Below, piece by piece: positions 54,658 to 64,000 of a stretch of DNA of 64,000 bases. The first letter of the stretch is position 1; every line of letters starts with the position of its first letter. The translations under genes were made by a program, and so were the position numbers. The notes under the pieces were generated by a model. That model searched no databases. It was not told the DNA's origin and saw only the letters and a list, made by a program, of their open reading frames with translations. Source of the stretch: Pseudomonas sp. KU26590 (lineage in GTDB: Bacteria; Pseudomonadota; Gammaproteobacteria; Pseudomonadales; Pseudomonadaceae); contig NZ_CP110644.1 in NCBI RefSeq assembly GCF_026153515.1, positions 4,839,501-4,903,500 of the forward strand, given 5' to 3'.

Positions 54658-56559
54658 TTGAGTGATTACCCAACACGTTCTACTGAAACCCATGCGCCAA
54701 AAACTTCCGCGGCGGCGATGCTGGTGGCTGCGGTCGGCGTGGTATACGGCGATATCGGAACAAGCCCCCTTTACACGCTCAAAGAGGTCTTTTCAGGCCA
54801 TTACGGTGTCCAGCCTAACGAAGCGAGTGTGCTGGGCATCCTGTCGCTGATTTTCTGGTCCCTTATCTGGGTAGTGTCCGCCAAATACGTACTGTTCATT
54901 CTGCGCGCAGACAATCAGGGCGAAGGCGGGATCATGGCGTTGACGGCATTGGCCCGGCGCTCGGCCGCGCCCTATCCCCTTCTCGGCAAAACCCTGGTGT
55001 TGCTCGGTGTGTTTGGCGCCGCGCTGTTTTATGGCGACAGCATGATTACGCCGGCCATCTCCGTGCTGTCGGCCGTTGAAGGGCTGGAGCTCGCTTTTGA
55101 CGGAATAGAAACCTGGGTGGTGCCGCTGTCGGTAGTGGTCCTGGTCGGCTTGTTCTTGATACAGAAGCACGGTACGGCGCGTCTCGGCGTGTTGTTCGGA
55201 CCGATAATGGTGCTGTGGTTTACAGTGCTGGGCGGGCTGGGCATCTACGGCATCTTGCAGCGCCCTGAAGTACTTCAGGCGTTGAATCCATTCTGGGCGG
55301 TGCATTTCTTCGCGGCCAACCCGGGCATCGGCATCACCATACTGGGCGCGGTTGTACTGGCGTTGACGGGGGCTGAGGCTCTGTATGCCGACATGGGGCA
55401 CTTCGGGCGCAAGCCGATTTCGCGCGCCTGGTTCTTATTGGTGCTGCCGGGACTGGCGCTGAATTACTTTGGCCAGGGCGCGCTTATATTGGGCAACCCG
55501 GAGGCTGTGCGAAATCCGTTTTATCTGCTGGCACCCGAGTGGGCGCTGTTGCCAATGGTCGCGCTGTCAACGCTGGCAACGATCATCGCGTCTCAAGCTG
55601 TGATCTCCGGCGCCTTCTCGCTCACCCGTCAAGCCATTCAGTTGGGGTATGTGCCGCGGATGTTCATCCAGCACACCTCAAGTCAGGAACAGGGGCAGAT
55701 CTACATTGGCGCCGTTAACTGGACGCTGATGGCGGGCGTTGTGCTGCTGGTCATCGGCTTTGAATCGTCCAGTGCTCTGGCGGCCGCTTACGGCGTAGCG
55801 GTGACAGGCACGATGCTGATCACCACGATTCTGGCGTCCTCGGTCGTGTTGCTGCTCTGGAAAACGCCTCGCTGGTTTGCGATCCCCATGTTGTTAGGAT
55901 TTTTGCTGGTCGACGTTCTTTTCTTCAGTGCCAACGCGGCCAAGATTTTCCAGGGAGGCGCTTTTCCGGTGGTCGCGGGCATCGTTCTGTTCATCTTGAT
56001 GACGACATGGAAGAAGGGCCGCAGGATTGTCCTCGAGAGGCTCGATGAGACATCGCTGCAGTTGCCCGCTTTCATCGACAGCATCCGCGCACAGTCCCCC
56101 CACCGCGTGCGCGGCACAGCGGTTTTCCTCACCGCAAAGGCCGATGGCGTCCCCCACGCGCTGCTGCACAACCTGCTGCACAACCAGGTGCTTCATGAGC
56201 GCGTGGTGTTGCTGACAGTGGTGTCGGAAGACACGCCCCGGGTATCGCCGGCTGGACGATTTGAAGTCCATGCGCAGGGAGAAGGCTTCTACCGGGTCAG
56301 TCTGCATTTTGGTTTTATCGAGGAGCCTGATGTCCCGGCAGCGTTGAAGCTGTGCCAGCTGCCAGACCTGAGTTTCGACCCGATGAAAACGACCTTTTTC
56401 GTCAGTCGCGAAACCGTTATTTCCACCCGTCGCACAGGCATGTCCCGCTGGAGAGAGGGCCTGTTTTCGATTTTGTTAAAGAATGCCAATGGCAACCTGA
56501 AGTACTTCAAGCTGCCGCTCAACCGTGTGATTGAGCTTGGCACGCAGGTCGAGATGTGA
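54658..56559 (+). CDS. kup: Kup low-affinity potassium transporter
   Basis: This 633-residue KUP/HAK/KT transporter imports K+ with H+. About 12 TM segments precede a C-terminal cytosolic domain (from about 455). Family signatures near the N-terminus are [21 protein letters not shown] and, further in, [21 protein letters not shown]. The start is TTG 54658, since ATG codons nearby are out of frame; the Shine-Dalgarno is weak. It is followed by corA, suggesting a cation-transport group. Confidence 0.96.
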   Translation: MSDYPTRSTETHAPKTSAAAMLVAAVGVVYGDIGTSPLYTLKEVFSGHYGVQPNEASVLGILSLIFWSLIWVVSAKYVLFILRADNQGEGGIMALTALARRSAAPYPLLGKTLVLLGVFGAALFYGDSMITPAISVLSAVEGLELAFDGIETWVVPLSVVVLVGLFLIQKHGTARLGVLFGPIMVLWFTVLGGLGIYGILQRPEVLQALNPFWAVHFFAANPGIGITILGAVVLALTGAEALYADMGHFGRKPISRAWFLLVLPGLALNYFGQGALILGNPEAVRNPFYLLAPEWALLPMVALSTLATIIASQAVISGAFSLTRQAIQLGYVPRMFIQHTSSQEQGQIYIGAVNWTLMAGVVLLVIGFESSSALAAAYGVAVTGTMLITTILASSVVLLLWKTPRWFAIPMLLGFLLVDVLFFSANAAKIFQGGAFPVVAGIVLFILMTTWKKGRRIVLERLDETSLQLPAFIDSIRAQSPHRVRGTAVFLTAKADGVPHALLHNLLHNQVLHERVVLLTVVSEDTPRVSPAGRFEVHAQGEGFYRVSLHFGFIEEPDVPAALKLCQLPDLSFDPMKTTFFVSRETVISTRRTGMSRWREGLFSILLKNANGNLKYFKLPLNRVIELGTQVEM

Positions 56560-56643
56560 CCTGCGTAATCGATCAACGTGCAGAGGTGCCACACGTCAGG
56601 ATGATCAGCTGGCACATTAATGAATTCGTCCTGACGGTGCTCA

Positions 56644-57627
56644 ATGTCTGATCAGCAAGCCAGTATTATCAATTGCGCCGCCTACAAACAGGGACACAAG
56701 GCGCAGAGTTTCCCTATTGATGACATCAGCGAGGTCATGAGCCAGCCCGACACATTTGTGTGGGTGGGGCTGCTTGAGCCCGATGATGCATTGCTGACAA
56801 AGATGCAGGAAGAGTTCGGCCTTCATGACCTGGCTGTGGAAGACGCCCGTCACGCTCATCAGAGCCCAAAGCTTGAAGAGTACGGAGACACGCTGTTTGT
56901 TGTCGTGTATTCGGCCAAACTGGTAAACGGAAAAATCGTGACCGGCGAGACGCATATTTTCATTGGCGCCACGTTCATCCTGTCGGTCAGGCATGGCAAC
57001 GCATTGAGTTATCGATCTGTCCGCGAACGGTGCGAAGACGCATCCGACAAATTGGCGCAAGGCCCGGGGTATGTGTTGTACGCGCTGATCGATTTCGTTG
57101 TCGATCAATACCAGCCTTGCCTGAAGCACCTGCAGAAAGAGTTTCGGCGTCTGGAGGAGGAGTTATTCAGCGTGCTGCCGCCCAAGGATAATCTCCAGAG
57201 CTTCTATCAGCTGAAAAACGAAATAATGGTGCTGGAAGCCGCCGCGGTTCCTCTGGCTGAAATCTGCACGGGGCTACTGAGGTTTCATGGGGACATCATT
57301 CCCAAAGAGTCACGGATTTATTACCGCGACATTCTGGATCACGTCGGGGGTATCACGGCAGATTGTGATCGGATGCGAGAAATGATCAATGCTGCGATGC
57401 AGGTGGCATTGGCGCAGATCACGATCCGTCAGAACGAAGTGGTGAAAAAACTCGCGGGATGGGGGGCAATACTCGCGGTGCCCACCATGGTATTCAGCCT
57501 GTACGGGATGAACTTTCAGGTGATGCCTGAGCTGGGCTGGAAATACGGTTATCCGGCGGCACTCACAGGCGTCATCCTGGGATGTTCGTTTCTCTACCGC
57601 AAACTGCGAAAGGTCGGCTGGATATAG
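56644..57627 (+). CDS. corA: CorA-family magnesium/divalent-cation transporter
   Basis: The 327-residue protein has a large N-terminal cytosolic funnel domain and two C-terminal TM helices, with the pore signature YGMNF (287-291) at the end of TM1 followed by the acidic MPELGW loop. These features define CorA Mg2+/Co2+/Ni2+ channels. ATG 56644 is at the start of the frame, 85 bases after kup. Confidence 0.95.
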   Translation: MSDQQASIINCAAYKQGHKAQSFPIDDISEVMSQPDTFVWVGLLEPDDALLTKMQEEFGLHDLAVEDARHAHQSPKLEEYGDTLFVVVYSAKLVNGKIVTGETHIFIGATFILSVRHGNALSYRSVRERCEDASDKLAQGPGYVLYALIDFVVDQYQPCLKHLQKEFRRLEEELFSVLPPKDNLQSFYQLKNEIMVLEAAAVPLAEICTGLLRFHGDIIPKESRIYYRDILDHVGGITADCDRMREMINAAMQVALAQITIRQNEVVKKLAGWGAILAVPTMVFSLYGMNFQVMPELGWKYGYPAALTGVILGCSFLYRKLRKVGWI

Positions 57628-57637
57628 TGCTCCGTTG

Positions 57638-57757
57638 TCACCGACGATCTTTGGATCTTTTCGAATAGTGTGCGCCTAACTTTTCAAAGATGAAGGTTGC
57701 CAGACCAAATACACCGATCAATAAAATAATCATCATGCCCAAGTCGGAATGATTCAT
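57638..57757 (-). CDS. 39-residue single-span membrane protein
   Basis: ATG 57757 starts MNHSDLGMMIILLIGVFGLA, and the protein ends in a basic tail (KRSKDRR). It has one hydrophobic helix (about 8-25) flanked by charged ends. AGGTGG lies five bases upstream of the ATG. The form recalls small subunits such as KdpF or CydX, but no family is recognised. It converges with corA, stopping 11 bases from its stop codon, and lies downstream of the outer-membrane protein gene in the opposite sense of corA. Confidence 0.6.
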   Translation of the reverse strand: MNHSDLGMMIILLIGVFGLATFIFEKLGAHYSKRSKDRR

Positions 57758-57955
57758 TTTGTCCACCTGCCTTCGTTGGAGTGTGCATGCTGAGTTATTT
57801 GACAGATAAAACAAAGTGGCCGTGAGGTTTCTTTACGGTGTCTTGACTGACGTTATGTAAGCGAACGATGGCGCACGGCATCGGGCGGCACTGGACCTTC
57901 AGTTACCCGCCCGACGCTTGTTATTGCACCAATGGATTCAGCCCCTTTACGCCGG

Positions 57956-59200
57956 TTAGAACAGCACGCCGGTCTCCGCAAGCACCCGAACCTGATCGCG
58001 CTGGGTACCGTTGTCACCGAAGGTAGAACCCGAGGCGGCATCTTCGGCGCGCACGTAAGCGAGTTCACCCCGGACGAAGAAACGACCGTCTTGATAGGTC
58101 GGTGTCGCCGTCAGCGACCAGGCGTTGGAGTCTGCCCCATACAGGAGGTTTGTCGGCGAGCACTCCTCGTCGGTTGAGCAGTCGCCGCCCTTGCTGTCCA
58201 GGTATTCGGCACGGGCGCCAAGCGACCAGTGAGTCGAGAAACTGTACTTGGCCAGGAATGCCGCGCCGTAGGTTTCAGCCCCGCGATCGATGCCGGCGTG
58301 TGAGTCTTCATCAACCCGGGTGTATTGCAGGTAAGGCGTGAGAACGAGCGCGCCGTCTGTGTGGGTGAAGATCAGGTTGTAAATCTGGCTGTTGTTCTGA
58401 GCAGTGGGCGTTGCGACCGAGGACTTCGAGTTACTGGAAAAATGTCCACCGCCAATGACGCTTAACGTGTTGGCCGCATCAAACGCGTAGGAGAACGAGC
58501 CCGTCACCCAGTTGTACTTTCCAGAGTAGAAACCGTCGTTCACTGACACGGCGGCGTTTATGTTGCCGCTAGAATAGTTGGCCTGCACACCACGACTGAT
58601 GGCAGGCTCCTGATTCCACAATAATCCGCGCTGGATGTTGATGTTCTGGAAGCTAAAGGTCGACTCGGCGCCAATCAGGGTGGGTAGCGACCCGGCCATG
58701 ACGGAGAATTCCGGGCTGATCACCGTCTTCAGATAACCGACCGGCACGTCGCCGTAAAGTCTGTCCACTGTCTTGTCAGACTTGAGGTATGGGGTACCGA
58801 GCGACGGTAGCGCATAAGACCCTGCCTGGAGGTAGAACTGCAGCGGCCCCTCGATGCTCTGTACTTCTATCTGGGCATTGCTGACATCTGAAAGCGACGT
58901 GGAGTTGCCCGTGTCGGGTGCATCCACCACATGGTTCTGCCAAAGCGCGATCCCCGACAGTTGCCCGCTGACATAGACTTTCCCAAGGGGTCCGGCATCA
59001 ATAGCAAAGGGGTTGTCATTGGGCTGCAAGGTGCTGGAAAGACTGGGCGCAGCCAGCGGATCCGCTGTAGCGGCGGTCGCAACAAGCACTAAGGCAACCC
59101 CGCCGTAGATACGATGTAAGAGTCGGGTATTTACAGAACTCTTCTGGCTTTCGGCGAAACCGTTAACAGAACCCGAATGCCGCATAACGCACTGCTTCAT
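57956..59200 (-). CDS. Outer-membrane beta-barrel protein (BBP2/OmpL-like porin family)
   Basis: The 414-residue protein has an N-terminal signal (IYGGVALVLVATAATADP) and alternating beta-strand patterns ending in a terminal Phe (LAETGVLF), the outer-membrane targeting signature. Blocks such as FALQAGSYALPSLGTPYL-type FYLQAGSYALPSLGTPYL and MAGSLPTLIGAESTFSFQN match the putative beta-barrel porin-2 family. The start could be ATG 59200 or the Met five codons in. The substrate is unknown. Confidence 0.85.
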   Translation of the reverse strand: MKQCVMRHSGSVNGFAESQKSSVNTRLLHRIYGGVALVLVATAATADPLAAPSLSSTLQPNDNPFAIDAGPLGKVYVSGQLSGIALWQNHVVDAPDTGNSTSLSDVSNAQIEVQSIEGPLQFYLQAGSYALPSLGTPYLKSDKTVDRLYGDVPVGYLKTVISPEFSVMAGSLPTLIGAESTFSFQNINIQRGLLWNQEPAISRGVQANYSSGNINAAVSVNDGFYSGKYNWVTGSFSYAFDAANTLSVIGGGHFSSNSKSSVATPTAQNNSQIYNLIFTHTDGALVLTPYLQYTRVDEDSHAGIDRGAETYGAAFLAKYSFSTHWSLGARAEYLDSKGGDCSTDEECSPTNLLYGADSNAWSLTATPTYQDGRFFVRGELAYVRAEDAASGSTFGDNGTQRDQVRVLAETGVLF

Positions 59201-59504
59201 AGTGATGCTCTCGATAACTTGAATAAACTGCGAGCAAGTCTAGTTATTCGGGCATCAAGTTATCGCTGTCTTTTTTAAAGGCGGCGTAAATATTCAATAA
59301 AAATCAGACTGTTGCCATGGCGCGCAAGGTTCAACTTGAACAGACTGGCTCCTTCCCCTCAACCCCCTCATCTTTATTGCATGTCATCGAGGGCGTTGAG
59401 GGCTATTTAAATTACATCTACTTCAAACGATGCCCGCCCCCGCGCTTCTTCTTTTCATACAGCGTTTTTGGCCCGTCGGGCTCGGAAAACGCTAAACATG
59501 AGCC
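59201..59504. other. Divergent intergenic region between the porin and glgX
   Basis: These 304 bases are AT-rich around 59225-59310 and 59400-59425 and must hold two divergent promoters. A short out-of-frame ATG reading frame (59497-59529) overlaps the glgX start. No terminator, repeat or recognisable operator was seen. Confidence 0.4.
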
Positions 59505-61730
59505 ATGAATATGATCGCCAAGACGCCTGATAACGGGGCCGAAACCAGCGCCTATAACCCTTTCCAGAACCAGACGCACTCACGCGTGCTGGAAGGTCAG
59601 CCCTACCCGCTGGGAGCCACCTGGGACGGTTCCGGGGTTAATTTCGCGATCTTCTCGGCCCATGCCACCAAGGTCGAACTGTGCTTGTTCGACGCCGAGG
59701 GCAAGGAAGAAATCGAGCGGATCGAACTGCCGGAATTCACCAACGAAACCTGGCATGGCTACCTGCCCGATGCACGGCCGGGCACCCTTTACGGGTATCG
59801 AGTGCACGGCCCGTATGAGCCGCGCAACGGTCATCGTTTCAACCATCACAAACTGCTCATCGACCCTTATGCCAAGCAGATCGTTGGTGAGTTGCAGTGG
59901 GACGATGCGCTGTTTGGCTACACCATCGGCCACCCCGATGCGGATCTGTCTTTCGACGCACGCGACAGTGCGCCTTTCATGCCTCGCTGTCGGGTCATTG
60001 ATCCGGCCTTCACCTGGGGCAACACCCCCAAGCCCAATGTGCCCTGGGCACGTACCGTTTTTTACGAAACCCATGTGCGCGGCTTTACCCAACAGCATCC
60101 CGGCGTGCCAGAGGCGGTGCGCGGTACGTTCGCCGCCTTCCACGAAAGTGACGTGGTTGACTACATAAAGTGGCTCGGCGTTACCTCGGTTGAGTTGATG
60201 CCTGTCCATTACTTCCTGGATGACCATCACCTGCTTGAGAAAGGCCTGCGAAATTATTGGGGCTACAACACGTTGGCCTTCTTCGCGCCCCATGCCCGCT
60301 ACATGGCCGGCGCGTCGATCGGCGAATTCAAAGTAATGGTCTCGCGGATGCACAAAGCCGGGCTCGAGGTCATTCTCGACGTGGTTTACAACCACACGGC
60401 CGAAGGCAATGAGAGGGGGCCGACGTTGTCGCTCAAGGGCATCGATAACGCCAACTATTACCGTCTGATGCCTGACGATCCGCGCTATTACATCAACGAC
60501 ACAGGTACGGGTAATACGCTGAATATGAGTCACCCGTGCGTATTACAGATGGTCACCGACTCGCTGCGTTACTGGAGCAATGAGATGGGGGTGGACGGCT
60601 TTCGTTTTGACCTCGCGACGATACTGGGCCGTGAACCCTACGGCTTTGATGAGGGTGGGGGCTTCCTTGATGCCTGTCGCCAGGACCCGACCCTTAATCA
60701 CGTCAAGCTGATCGCAGAACCCTGGGATTGCGGGCCGGGCGGGTATCAGGTCGGTAATTTCCCGCCAGGGTGGATGGAATGGAACGACAAGTTTCGTGAT
60801 ATTTCCCGCGCGTTCTGGAAGGGCGATGCCGATCGACTCGGTGATTTTGCCAAAATCCTCCTGGCCTCCGGCGATGAGTTCAACCGACGGGGTCGAGAGC
60901 CTGCTTCCTCGGTCAACTTCATTACCGCCCACGACGGGTTCACGCTCCACGACCTGGTGTCCTATAACGACAAGCACAACCAGGCCAACGGTGAAGATAA
61001 TCGTGACGGCCACTCTGACAATCGCTCATGGAACTGCGGCGTCGAAGGCGACACCGATGATCCCGAGATCATCGAATTGCGCTACGGACAGATGCGCAAT
61101 TTGCTCGCCACGCTGTTCCTGGCTCAGGGCACGCCCATGCTGCTGGCCGGGGATGAATTCGCCCGATCTCAACGGGGCAGCAACAATGCTTACTGCCAGG
61201 ACAGCGAGATCAGTTGGCTCAACTGGGACATCAGTCAGAAAAGCGCCGAACTTCAAGACTTCACGCGGTACCTGATCCAGCTTCGCCAGCGCTATCCGCT
61301 GCTGCGCCGCAACCGTTTCTTCACCGGTGTCTACAACGAGCAACTGGGCATCAAAGACGTCAGCTGGATGCAACCCAATGGTCAGGAGATGGCCCACGAA
61401 CAATGGAGTGATGGCAACAATCGTTGCATGGGTATTCTGCTCGATGGCCGCGCACAACCGACGGGCATCCGTAAAGCGGGCGGTGAGAACTCCCTGCTGA
61501 TCATCGTCAACGCCCATTTTGATGTCGTCGACTTCGTTCTGCCCGAGGTACCGCTGGGCCAGCACTGGACGCTGCAACTGGACACCCATCAGCCGGAACT
61601 GGAGGGAGGGGAACAAACATTCAGGTTTGGCGACAGCTATCAGGTCACCGGGCGTTCGACGTTGCTATTTGAGCTGTCTATAAACAAGAAAAGGCAGGTG
61701 CGTCCGGGCGACAACAGATACAAGAAATAG
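59505..61730 (+). CDS. glgX: Glycogen debranching enzyme GlgX
   Basis: The 741-residue GH13 isoamylase-type enzyme hydrolyses alpha-1,6 branches of limit-dextrin glycogen. A CBM48 domain (about 30-130) is followed by the catalytic barrel with VILDVVYNHTAEGN, GVDGFRFDLATILG (nucleophile Asp), LIAEPWDCGPGG (acid Glu) and ITAHDGFTLHD. Length is normal. Starts at ATG 59505 or 59511 are both possible. Other glg genes are not in the window. Confidence 0.96.
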   Translation: MNMIAKTPDNGAETSAYNPFQNQTHSRVLEGQPYPLGATWDGSGVNFAIFSAHATKVELCLFDAEGKEEIERIELPEFTNETWHGYLPDARPGTLYGYRVHGPYEPRNGHRFNHHKLLIDPYAKQIVGELQWDDALFGYTIGHPDADLSFDARDSAPFMPRCRVIDPAFTWGNTPKPNVPWARTVFYETHVRGFTQQHPGVPEAVRGTFAAFHESDVVDYIKWLGVTSVELMPVHYFLDDHHLLEKGLRNYWGYNTLAFFAPHARYMAGASIGEFKVMVSRMHKAGLEVILDVVYNHTAEGNERGPTLSLKGIDNANYYRLMPDDPRYYINDTGTGNTLNMSHPCVLQMVTDSLRYWSNEMGVDGFRFDLATILGREPYGFDEGGGFLDACRQDPTLNHVKLIAEPWDCGPGGYQVGNFPPGWMEWNDKFRDISRAFWKGDADRLGDFAKILLASGDEFNRRGREPASSVNFITAHDGFTLHDLVSYNDKHNQANGEDNRDGHSDNRSWNCGVEGDTDDPEIIELRYGQMRNLLATLFLAQGTPMLLAGDEFARSQRGSNNAYCQDSEISWLNWDISQKSAELQDFTRYLIQLRQRYPLLRRNRFFTGVYNEQLGIKDVSWMQPNGQEMAHEQWSDGNNRCMGILLDGRAQPTGIRKAGGENSLLIIVNAHFDVVDFVLPEVPLGQHWTLQLDTHQPELEGGEQTFRFGDSYQVTGRSTLLFELSINKKRQVRPGDNRYKK

Positions 61731-61891
61731 CGGCGTACTTCCCCGGACATCGGTTGATGGGGATGACCCAGGCGGCTGGGCCATACCGGTGGACCGATGT
61801 CTATGGAACGTGTTCATCCGCTGGACTCGAAACCCGCCCATAACCGATGGGCTGGCCCTTTCATTCCTGATATACCTCGAGTCCCAGCCCC

Positions 61892-62497
61892 CTACCCCCG
61901 CGCCAACAACCAGTCATCGATCATCCTCACCGCCCGCCCCACCTCCACCTCATCACTGCGAATATGCAGCTCCGGAAACTCCGGCGGTTCGTACGCCGAA
62001 TCTAGCCCGGTAAACCCTGAAATCCGCCCAGCCCGAGCCCTGCGGTACAACCCCTTCGGATCCCGGGCTTCAGCCACCGCCAACGGCACATCCACAAACA
62101 CCTCCACAAACCGCGCACTGCCCACAATCGAACGGGCCAGCTTCCTGGCCGAGCGGGTTGGGGAGATTAACGCGACCATCACCGTCAACCCCGCTTCAAC
62201 CATCAACGCCGCCACTTCTGCCACTCGCCGCACGTTCTCTTCACGATCCTCGGCAGAAAAACTCAAGTCACGGCACAAGCCGGTTCGCACCGAATCGCCG
62301 TCCAGAATGCAGGTCATCAAGCCACGTGCCCGGAGCACCGGATTGAGGCTGTCGACGATGGTGGATTTTCCCGCCGCCGACAGGCCGGTCAACCAGATGA
62401 CGCTCGGGCGGGCGGCGGACGGGGCCGGCGTAATCTCGCTGAACGGGTACGGCACCAGAGGGTTGTGCTGCGTCAGGCCAGGATTGTGCGTATTCAT
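61892..62497 (-). CDS. cysC: Adenylylsulfate kinase (CysC-type)
   Basis: The 201-residue enzyme phosphorylates adenosine 5'-phosphosulfate to PAPS. It has the P-loop GLSAAGKST (38-46), the [16 protein letters not shown] motif, [12 protein letters not shown], and the late [12 protein letters not shown] segment, all typical of APS kinase. ATG 62497 has AGGAG about nine bases upstream; the frame is open much further but those residues come from the neighbouring methyltransferase gene. It lies 26 bases after that gene, outside any visible sulfate-assimilation cluster, so it may supply PAPS for a dedicated sulfation. Confidence 0.92.
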   Translation of the reverse strand: MNTHNPGLTQHNPLVPYPFSEITPAPSAARPSVIWLTGLSAAGKSTIVDSLNPVLRARGLMTCILDGDSVRTGLCRDLSFSAEDREENVRRVAEVAALMVEAGLTVMVALISPTRSARKLARSIVGSARFVEVFVDVPLAVAEARDPKGLYRRARAGRISGFTGLDSAYEPPEFPELHIRSDEVEVGRAVRMIDDWLLARG

Positions 62498-62523
62498 GAA
62501 AAGGGCTCCTCCTTGAGTCAGCT

Positions 62524-63306
62524 TCAGGCGCGAGCGTGATGGATGATGAAGTCCACGCTCATGACGTCGTAGACCGGTTTGAAATCGCCGTACGCATGGA
62601 CGGCACTGAAACCCGCCGCGCGCAGTTCGTCCTGCAACTGGCGCGGGCGAACCGGGCACACCCGTAGCCGATACTGCGCACCGTCGGCGAAGCGATAGAC
62701 GAACTCGCACACCGACTCGTCGAGTTCGCCGAGGGTGACGCTGGCGGTATTGCCGCAGTAGTAATAGCGACCTGAAGACGTGAAGCGGCCGGCGAGGATG
62801 GCTTCGAAGTTGCGCTGATCGATCAGCAGCAGTCCGCCGGGTTTGAGCATCTGCCGAAACCGTTTCAGCACGGCGATGCGCGCCTCGCGGTCGAACAGGT
62901 GACACAGCGAACTGCCCAGGCACAGCACCGCGTCGAACGTGCCCAGCACGCGGGCGTCCAGCGCTTGCCAGTCGTAACGGTGGACCGGCACGTCGACGCC
63001 CAGCCGATCGAAGTTGCGTCGGGCGCGATCCACCATGGTCGGGCTGCCGTCACACGCGGTGACGTTGAAGCCGGCCTTGTGCAGCTGCGCCGCATGAAAG
63101 CCGCTGCCGGTGGCGGCATCCAGCACACGCCAGGCGCGGGCCTGACGCAGCAGATCGTAGAAGAAGAAGCCCTCGCCAGCGGCGCGCTTTTCCCAGTCGA
63201 TGAGTTCGTCCCAGCGCTCGACGAAGTCCGCCGCGTACTGGCGGGCGTAGTCCTCATCGGCAATGTCTGATCGGTCAGCAGGCGAAAGCGCGATAACCGG
63301 CGTCAT
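62524..63306 (-). CDS. SAM-dependent methyltransferase (glycine/sarcosine N-methyltransferase-like)
   Basis: The 260-residue class I methyltransferase has [16 protein letters not shown] (60-75) as SAM motif I and [15 protein letters not shown] as the following acidic loop. [20 protein letters not shown] near the N-terminus is typical of glycine/sarcosine N-methyltransferases. ATG 63306 has AGGAG nine bases upstream. It overlaps the upstream gene by 32 bases. The methyl acceptor is probably an amino-acid-like amine, but in this operon a biosynthetic role is equally possible. Confidence 0.85.
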   Translation of the reverse strand: MTPVIALSPADRSDIADEDYARQYAADFVERWDELIDWEKRAAGEGFFFYDLLRQARAWRVLDAATGSGFHAAQLHKAGFNVTACDGSPTMVDRARRNFDRLGVDVPVHRYDWQALDARVLGTFDAVLCLGSSLCHLFDREARIAVLKRFRQMLKPGGLLLIDQRNFEAILAGRFTSSGRYYYCGNTASVTLGELDESVCEFVYRFADGAQYRLRVCPVRPRQLQDELRAAGFSAVHAYGDFKPVYDVMSVDFIIHHARA

Positions 63307-64000
63307 GGGCGCTGACTCCTGTGTGATGGTTGCTGGTGTGGTGATGGGTAGCGTCTGCGTAGGCCAGGTATTTACTGCCAAGCTCCTCTGCCCAGGCAGC
63401 GGCGTCGGACACGCGCATCTCGTTCATGGCGAAACCCAATTCGCGTTGCATGACGTGCATCTGCTCATCGCCGAAAACCACCGATCCATCGGCACGAATC
63501 AGCTTGATACCGTCCAGCCGCTGCCCCGCTTCGTTGACCTTGATCGCTTCTTCGCGGGTCACGCCGTAAGGCAGGTCGAGCAGCACCTTGCCCATGCCGA
63601 CCTTGACCGGATAGCCGCCGGGCAAACCGTGGGGCCCGGGAGCGTGCACCCGCACCTCGTGGTCGGCGTACAGGTTTTCCAGCACCGTCACCGCCGACAT
63701 GGCGGTGAGGTACTGCCCGTCGACGCCGCCGAGCCGACTGAATTCACGGGCGACGCAGCCGAAAATAGCCTCCGCCGGGAGTTCGCCGGTGCGCTCCTCG
63801 CCGTCAATCCAGTACGTCAGGTTGAAACTGGCGTCCAGCCGCTGCGGCGGCAGGCCATGGCGGGGCACGCTGTGGCTGAAATAGTGATGACCCACTAGTT
63901 TGGCGCACACCTGCTTTGGCAGGCAGTCGGCCAGGCGCGCGATGGCGCTGCGCGTCGCAGGGATCAGATTGGCGATGTTGCCGATGCCAACGTCCGGCGC
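63275..64000 (-). CDS. Unrecognised enzyme, C-terminal part (cut by window edge)
   Basis: The frame is open from the window edge to 63275, about 241 codons. Segments such as DVGIGNIANLIPATRSAIAR and KLVGHHYFSHSVPRHGLPP look like the catalytic half of a large enzyme, perhaps an NAD(P)-dependent dehydrogenase, but I cannot assign a family. It overlaps the methyltransferase gene and precedes cysC, so three genes at least form one operon. Confidence 0.7.
   Translation of the reverse strand, partial: APDVGIGNIANLIPATRSAIARLADCLPKQVCAKLVGHHYFSHSVPRHGLPPQRLDASFNLTYWIDGEERTGELPAEAIFGCVAREFSRLGGVDGQYLTAMSAVTVLENLYADHEVRVHAPGPHGLPGGYPVKVGMGKVLLDLPYGVTREEAIKVNEAGQRLDGIKLIRADGSVVFGDEQMHVMQRELGFAMNEMRVSDAAAWAEELGSKYLAYADATHHHTSNHHTGVSAHDAGYRAFAC

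Noticed and set aside
1..64000. tRNA, rRNA, CRISPR arrays, integrases or complete insertion sequences
   Set aside because: None was recognised on either strand, although accessory regions contain many gene fragments.

Overview
The window is about 60% G+C chromosomal DNA of a Pseudomonas species. The evidence is the gene content, Pseudomonas-style REP palindromes with cores such as GGAGCCGGCTTGCTGGCGAA, Crc/Hfq-type A-rich motifs ahead of catabolic genes, and a perfect HrpL promoter (hrp box). The hrp box suggests a strain with, or descended from one with, a Hrp-type type III secretion system (P. syringae group or a relative). No rRNA, tRNA, CRISPR array or intact insertion sequence was seen.

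Region 1 (1-8.9 kb) is a myo-inositol catabolic operon on the minus strand (iolC-DUF2090 fusion, iolE, iolB, mmsA/iolA, iolD, start of a Gfo/Idh/MocA dehydrogenase). The divergent RpiR-type regulator iolR shares its promoter region, which holds a GGAA-N6-TTCC palindrome. Region 2 (9-16.7 kb) holds a soluble double-PAS chemoreceptor, a roughly 400-bp structured repeat, a YbhN/ClsB/YbhP membrane-lipid operon with a DUF72 gene, a CGNR zinc-finger gene and glutaminase.

Region 3 (16.7-34.1 kb) is a patchy accessory zone with many broken genes: a frameshifted AT-rich gene, a signal-peptidase homologue lacking its catalytic serine, a DoxX-like gene with an in-frame TAG, a frameshifted membrane protein, and fragments of GNAT, class D beta-lactamase and SDR genes. 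It also carries a cell-wall/beta-lactam cluster: two diverged copies of a serine hydrolase, a class D beta-lactamase, a D,D-carboxypeptidase and an OmpR/EnvZ-type two-component system. A motif TTAACCC-N3-TTAA lies upstream of both the regulator and the carboxypeptidase gene.

Region 4 (34.1-44.9 kb) is a seven-gene, overlapping minus-strand exopolysaccharide operon: WecB epimerase, BcsB-like protein, NfrB glycosyltransferase with a C-terminal MshEN (c-di-GMP-binding type) domain, NfrA TPR/outer-membrane protein, AlgF-like and AlgX/J-like acetylation proteins, and a TIM-barrel hydrolase candidate. The proposed product is an O-acetylated ManNAc-containing glycan controlled by c-di-GMP. No acetyl-importing MBOAT protein is encoded here.

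Region 5 (45-54.4 kb) holds a tautomerase/LysR pair, a harpin-like secreted-protein gene behind the hrp box, a LysE exporter, an MFS transporter, a diguanylate cyclase, a methyl-accepting chemotaxis protein and gene fragments. Region 6 (54.6-64 kb) has Kup, CorA, a previously unlisted 39-residue membrane protein, a BBP2-type outer membrane barrel, GlgX, and the start of an operon with adenylylsulfate kinase, a glycine/sarcosine-type N-methyltransferase and an unrecognised enzyme cut by the window edge.

The observations most worth following are the hrp-box/harpin pair, the NfrAB-BcsB-AlgXF-WecB operon, the serine-less signal peptidase and the duplicated beta-lactam cluster.
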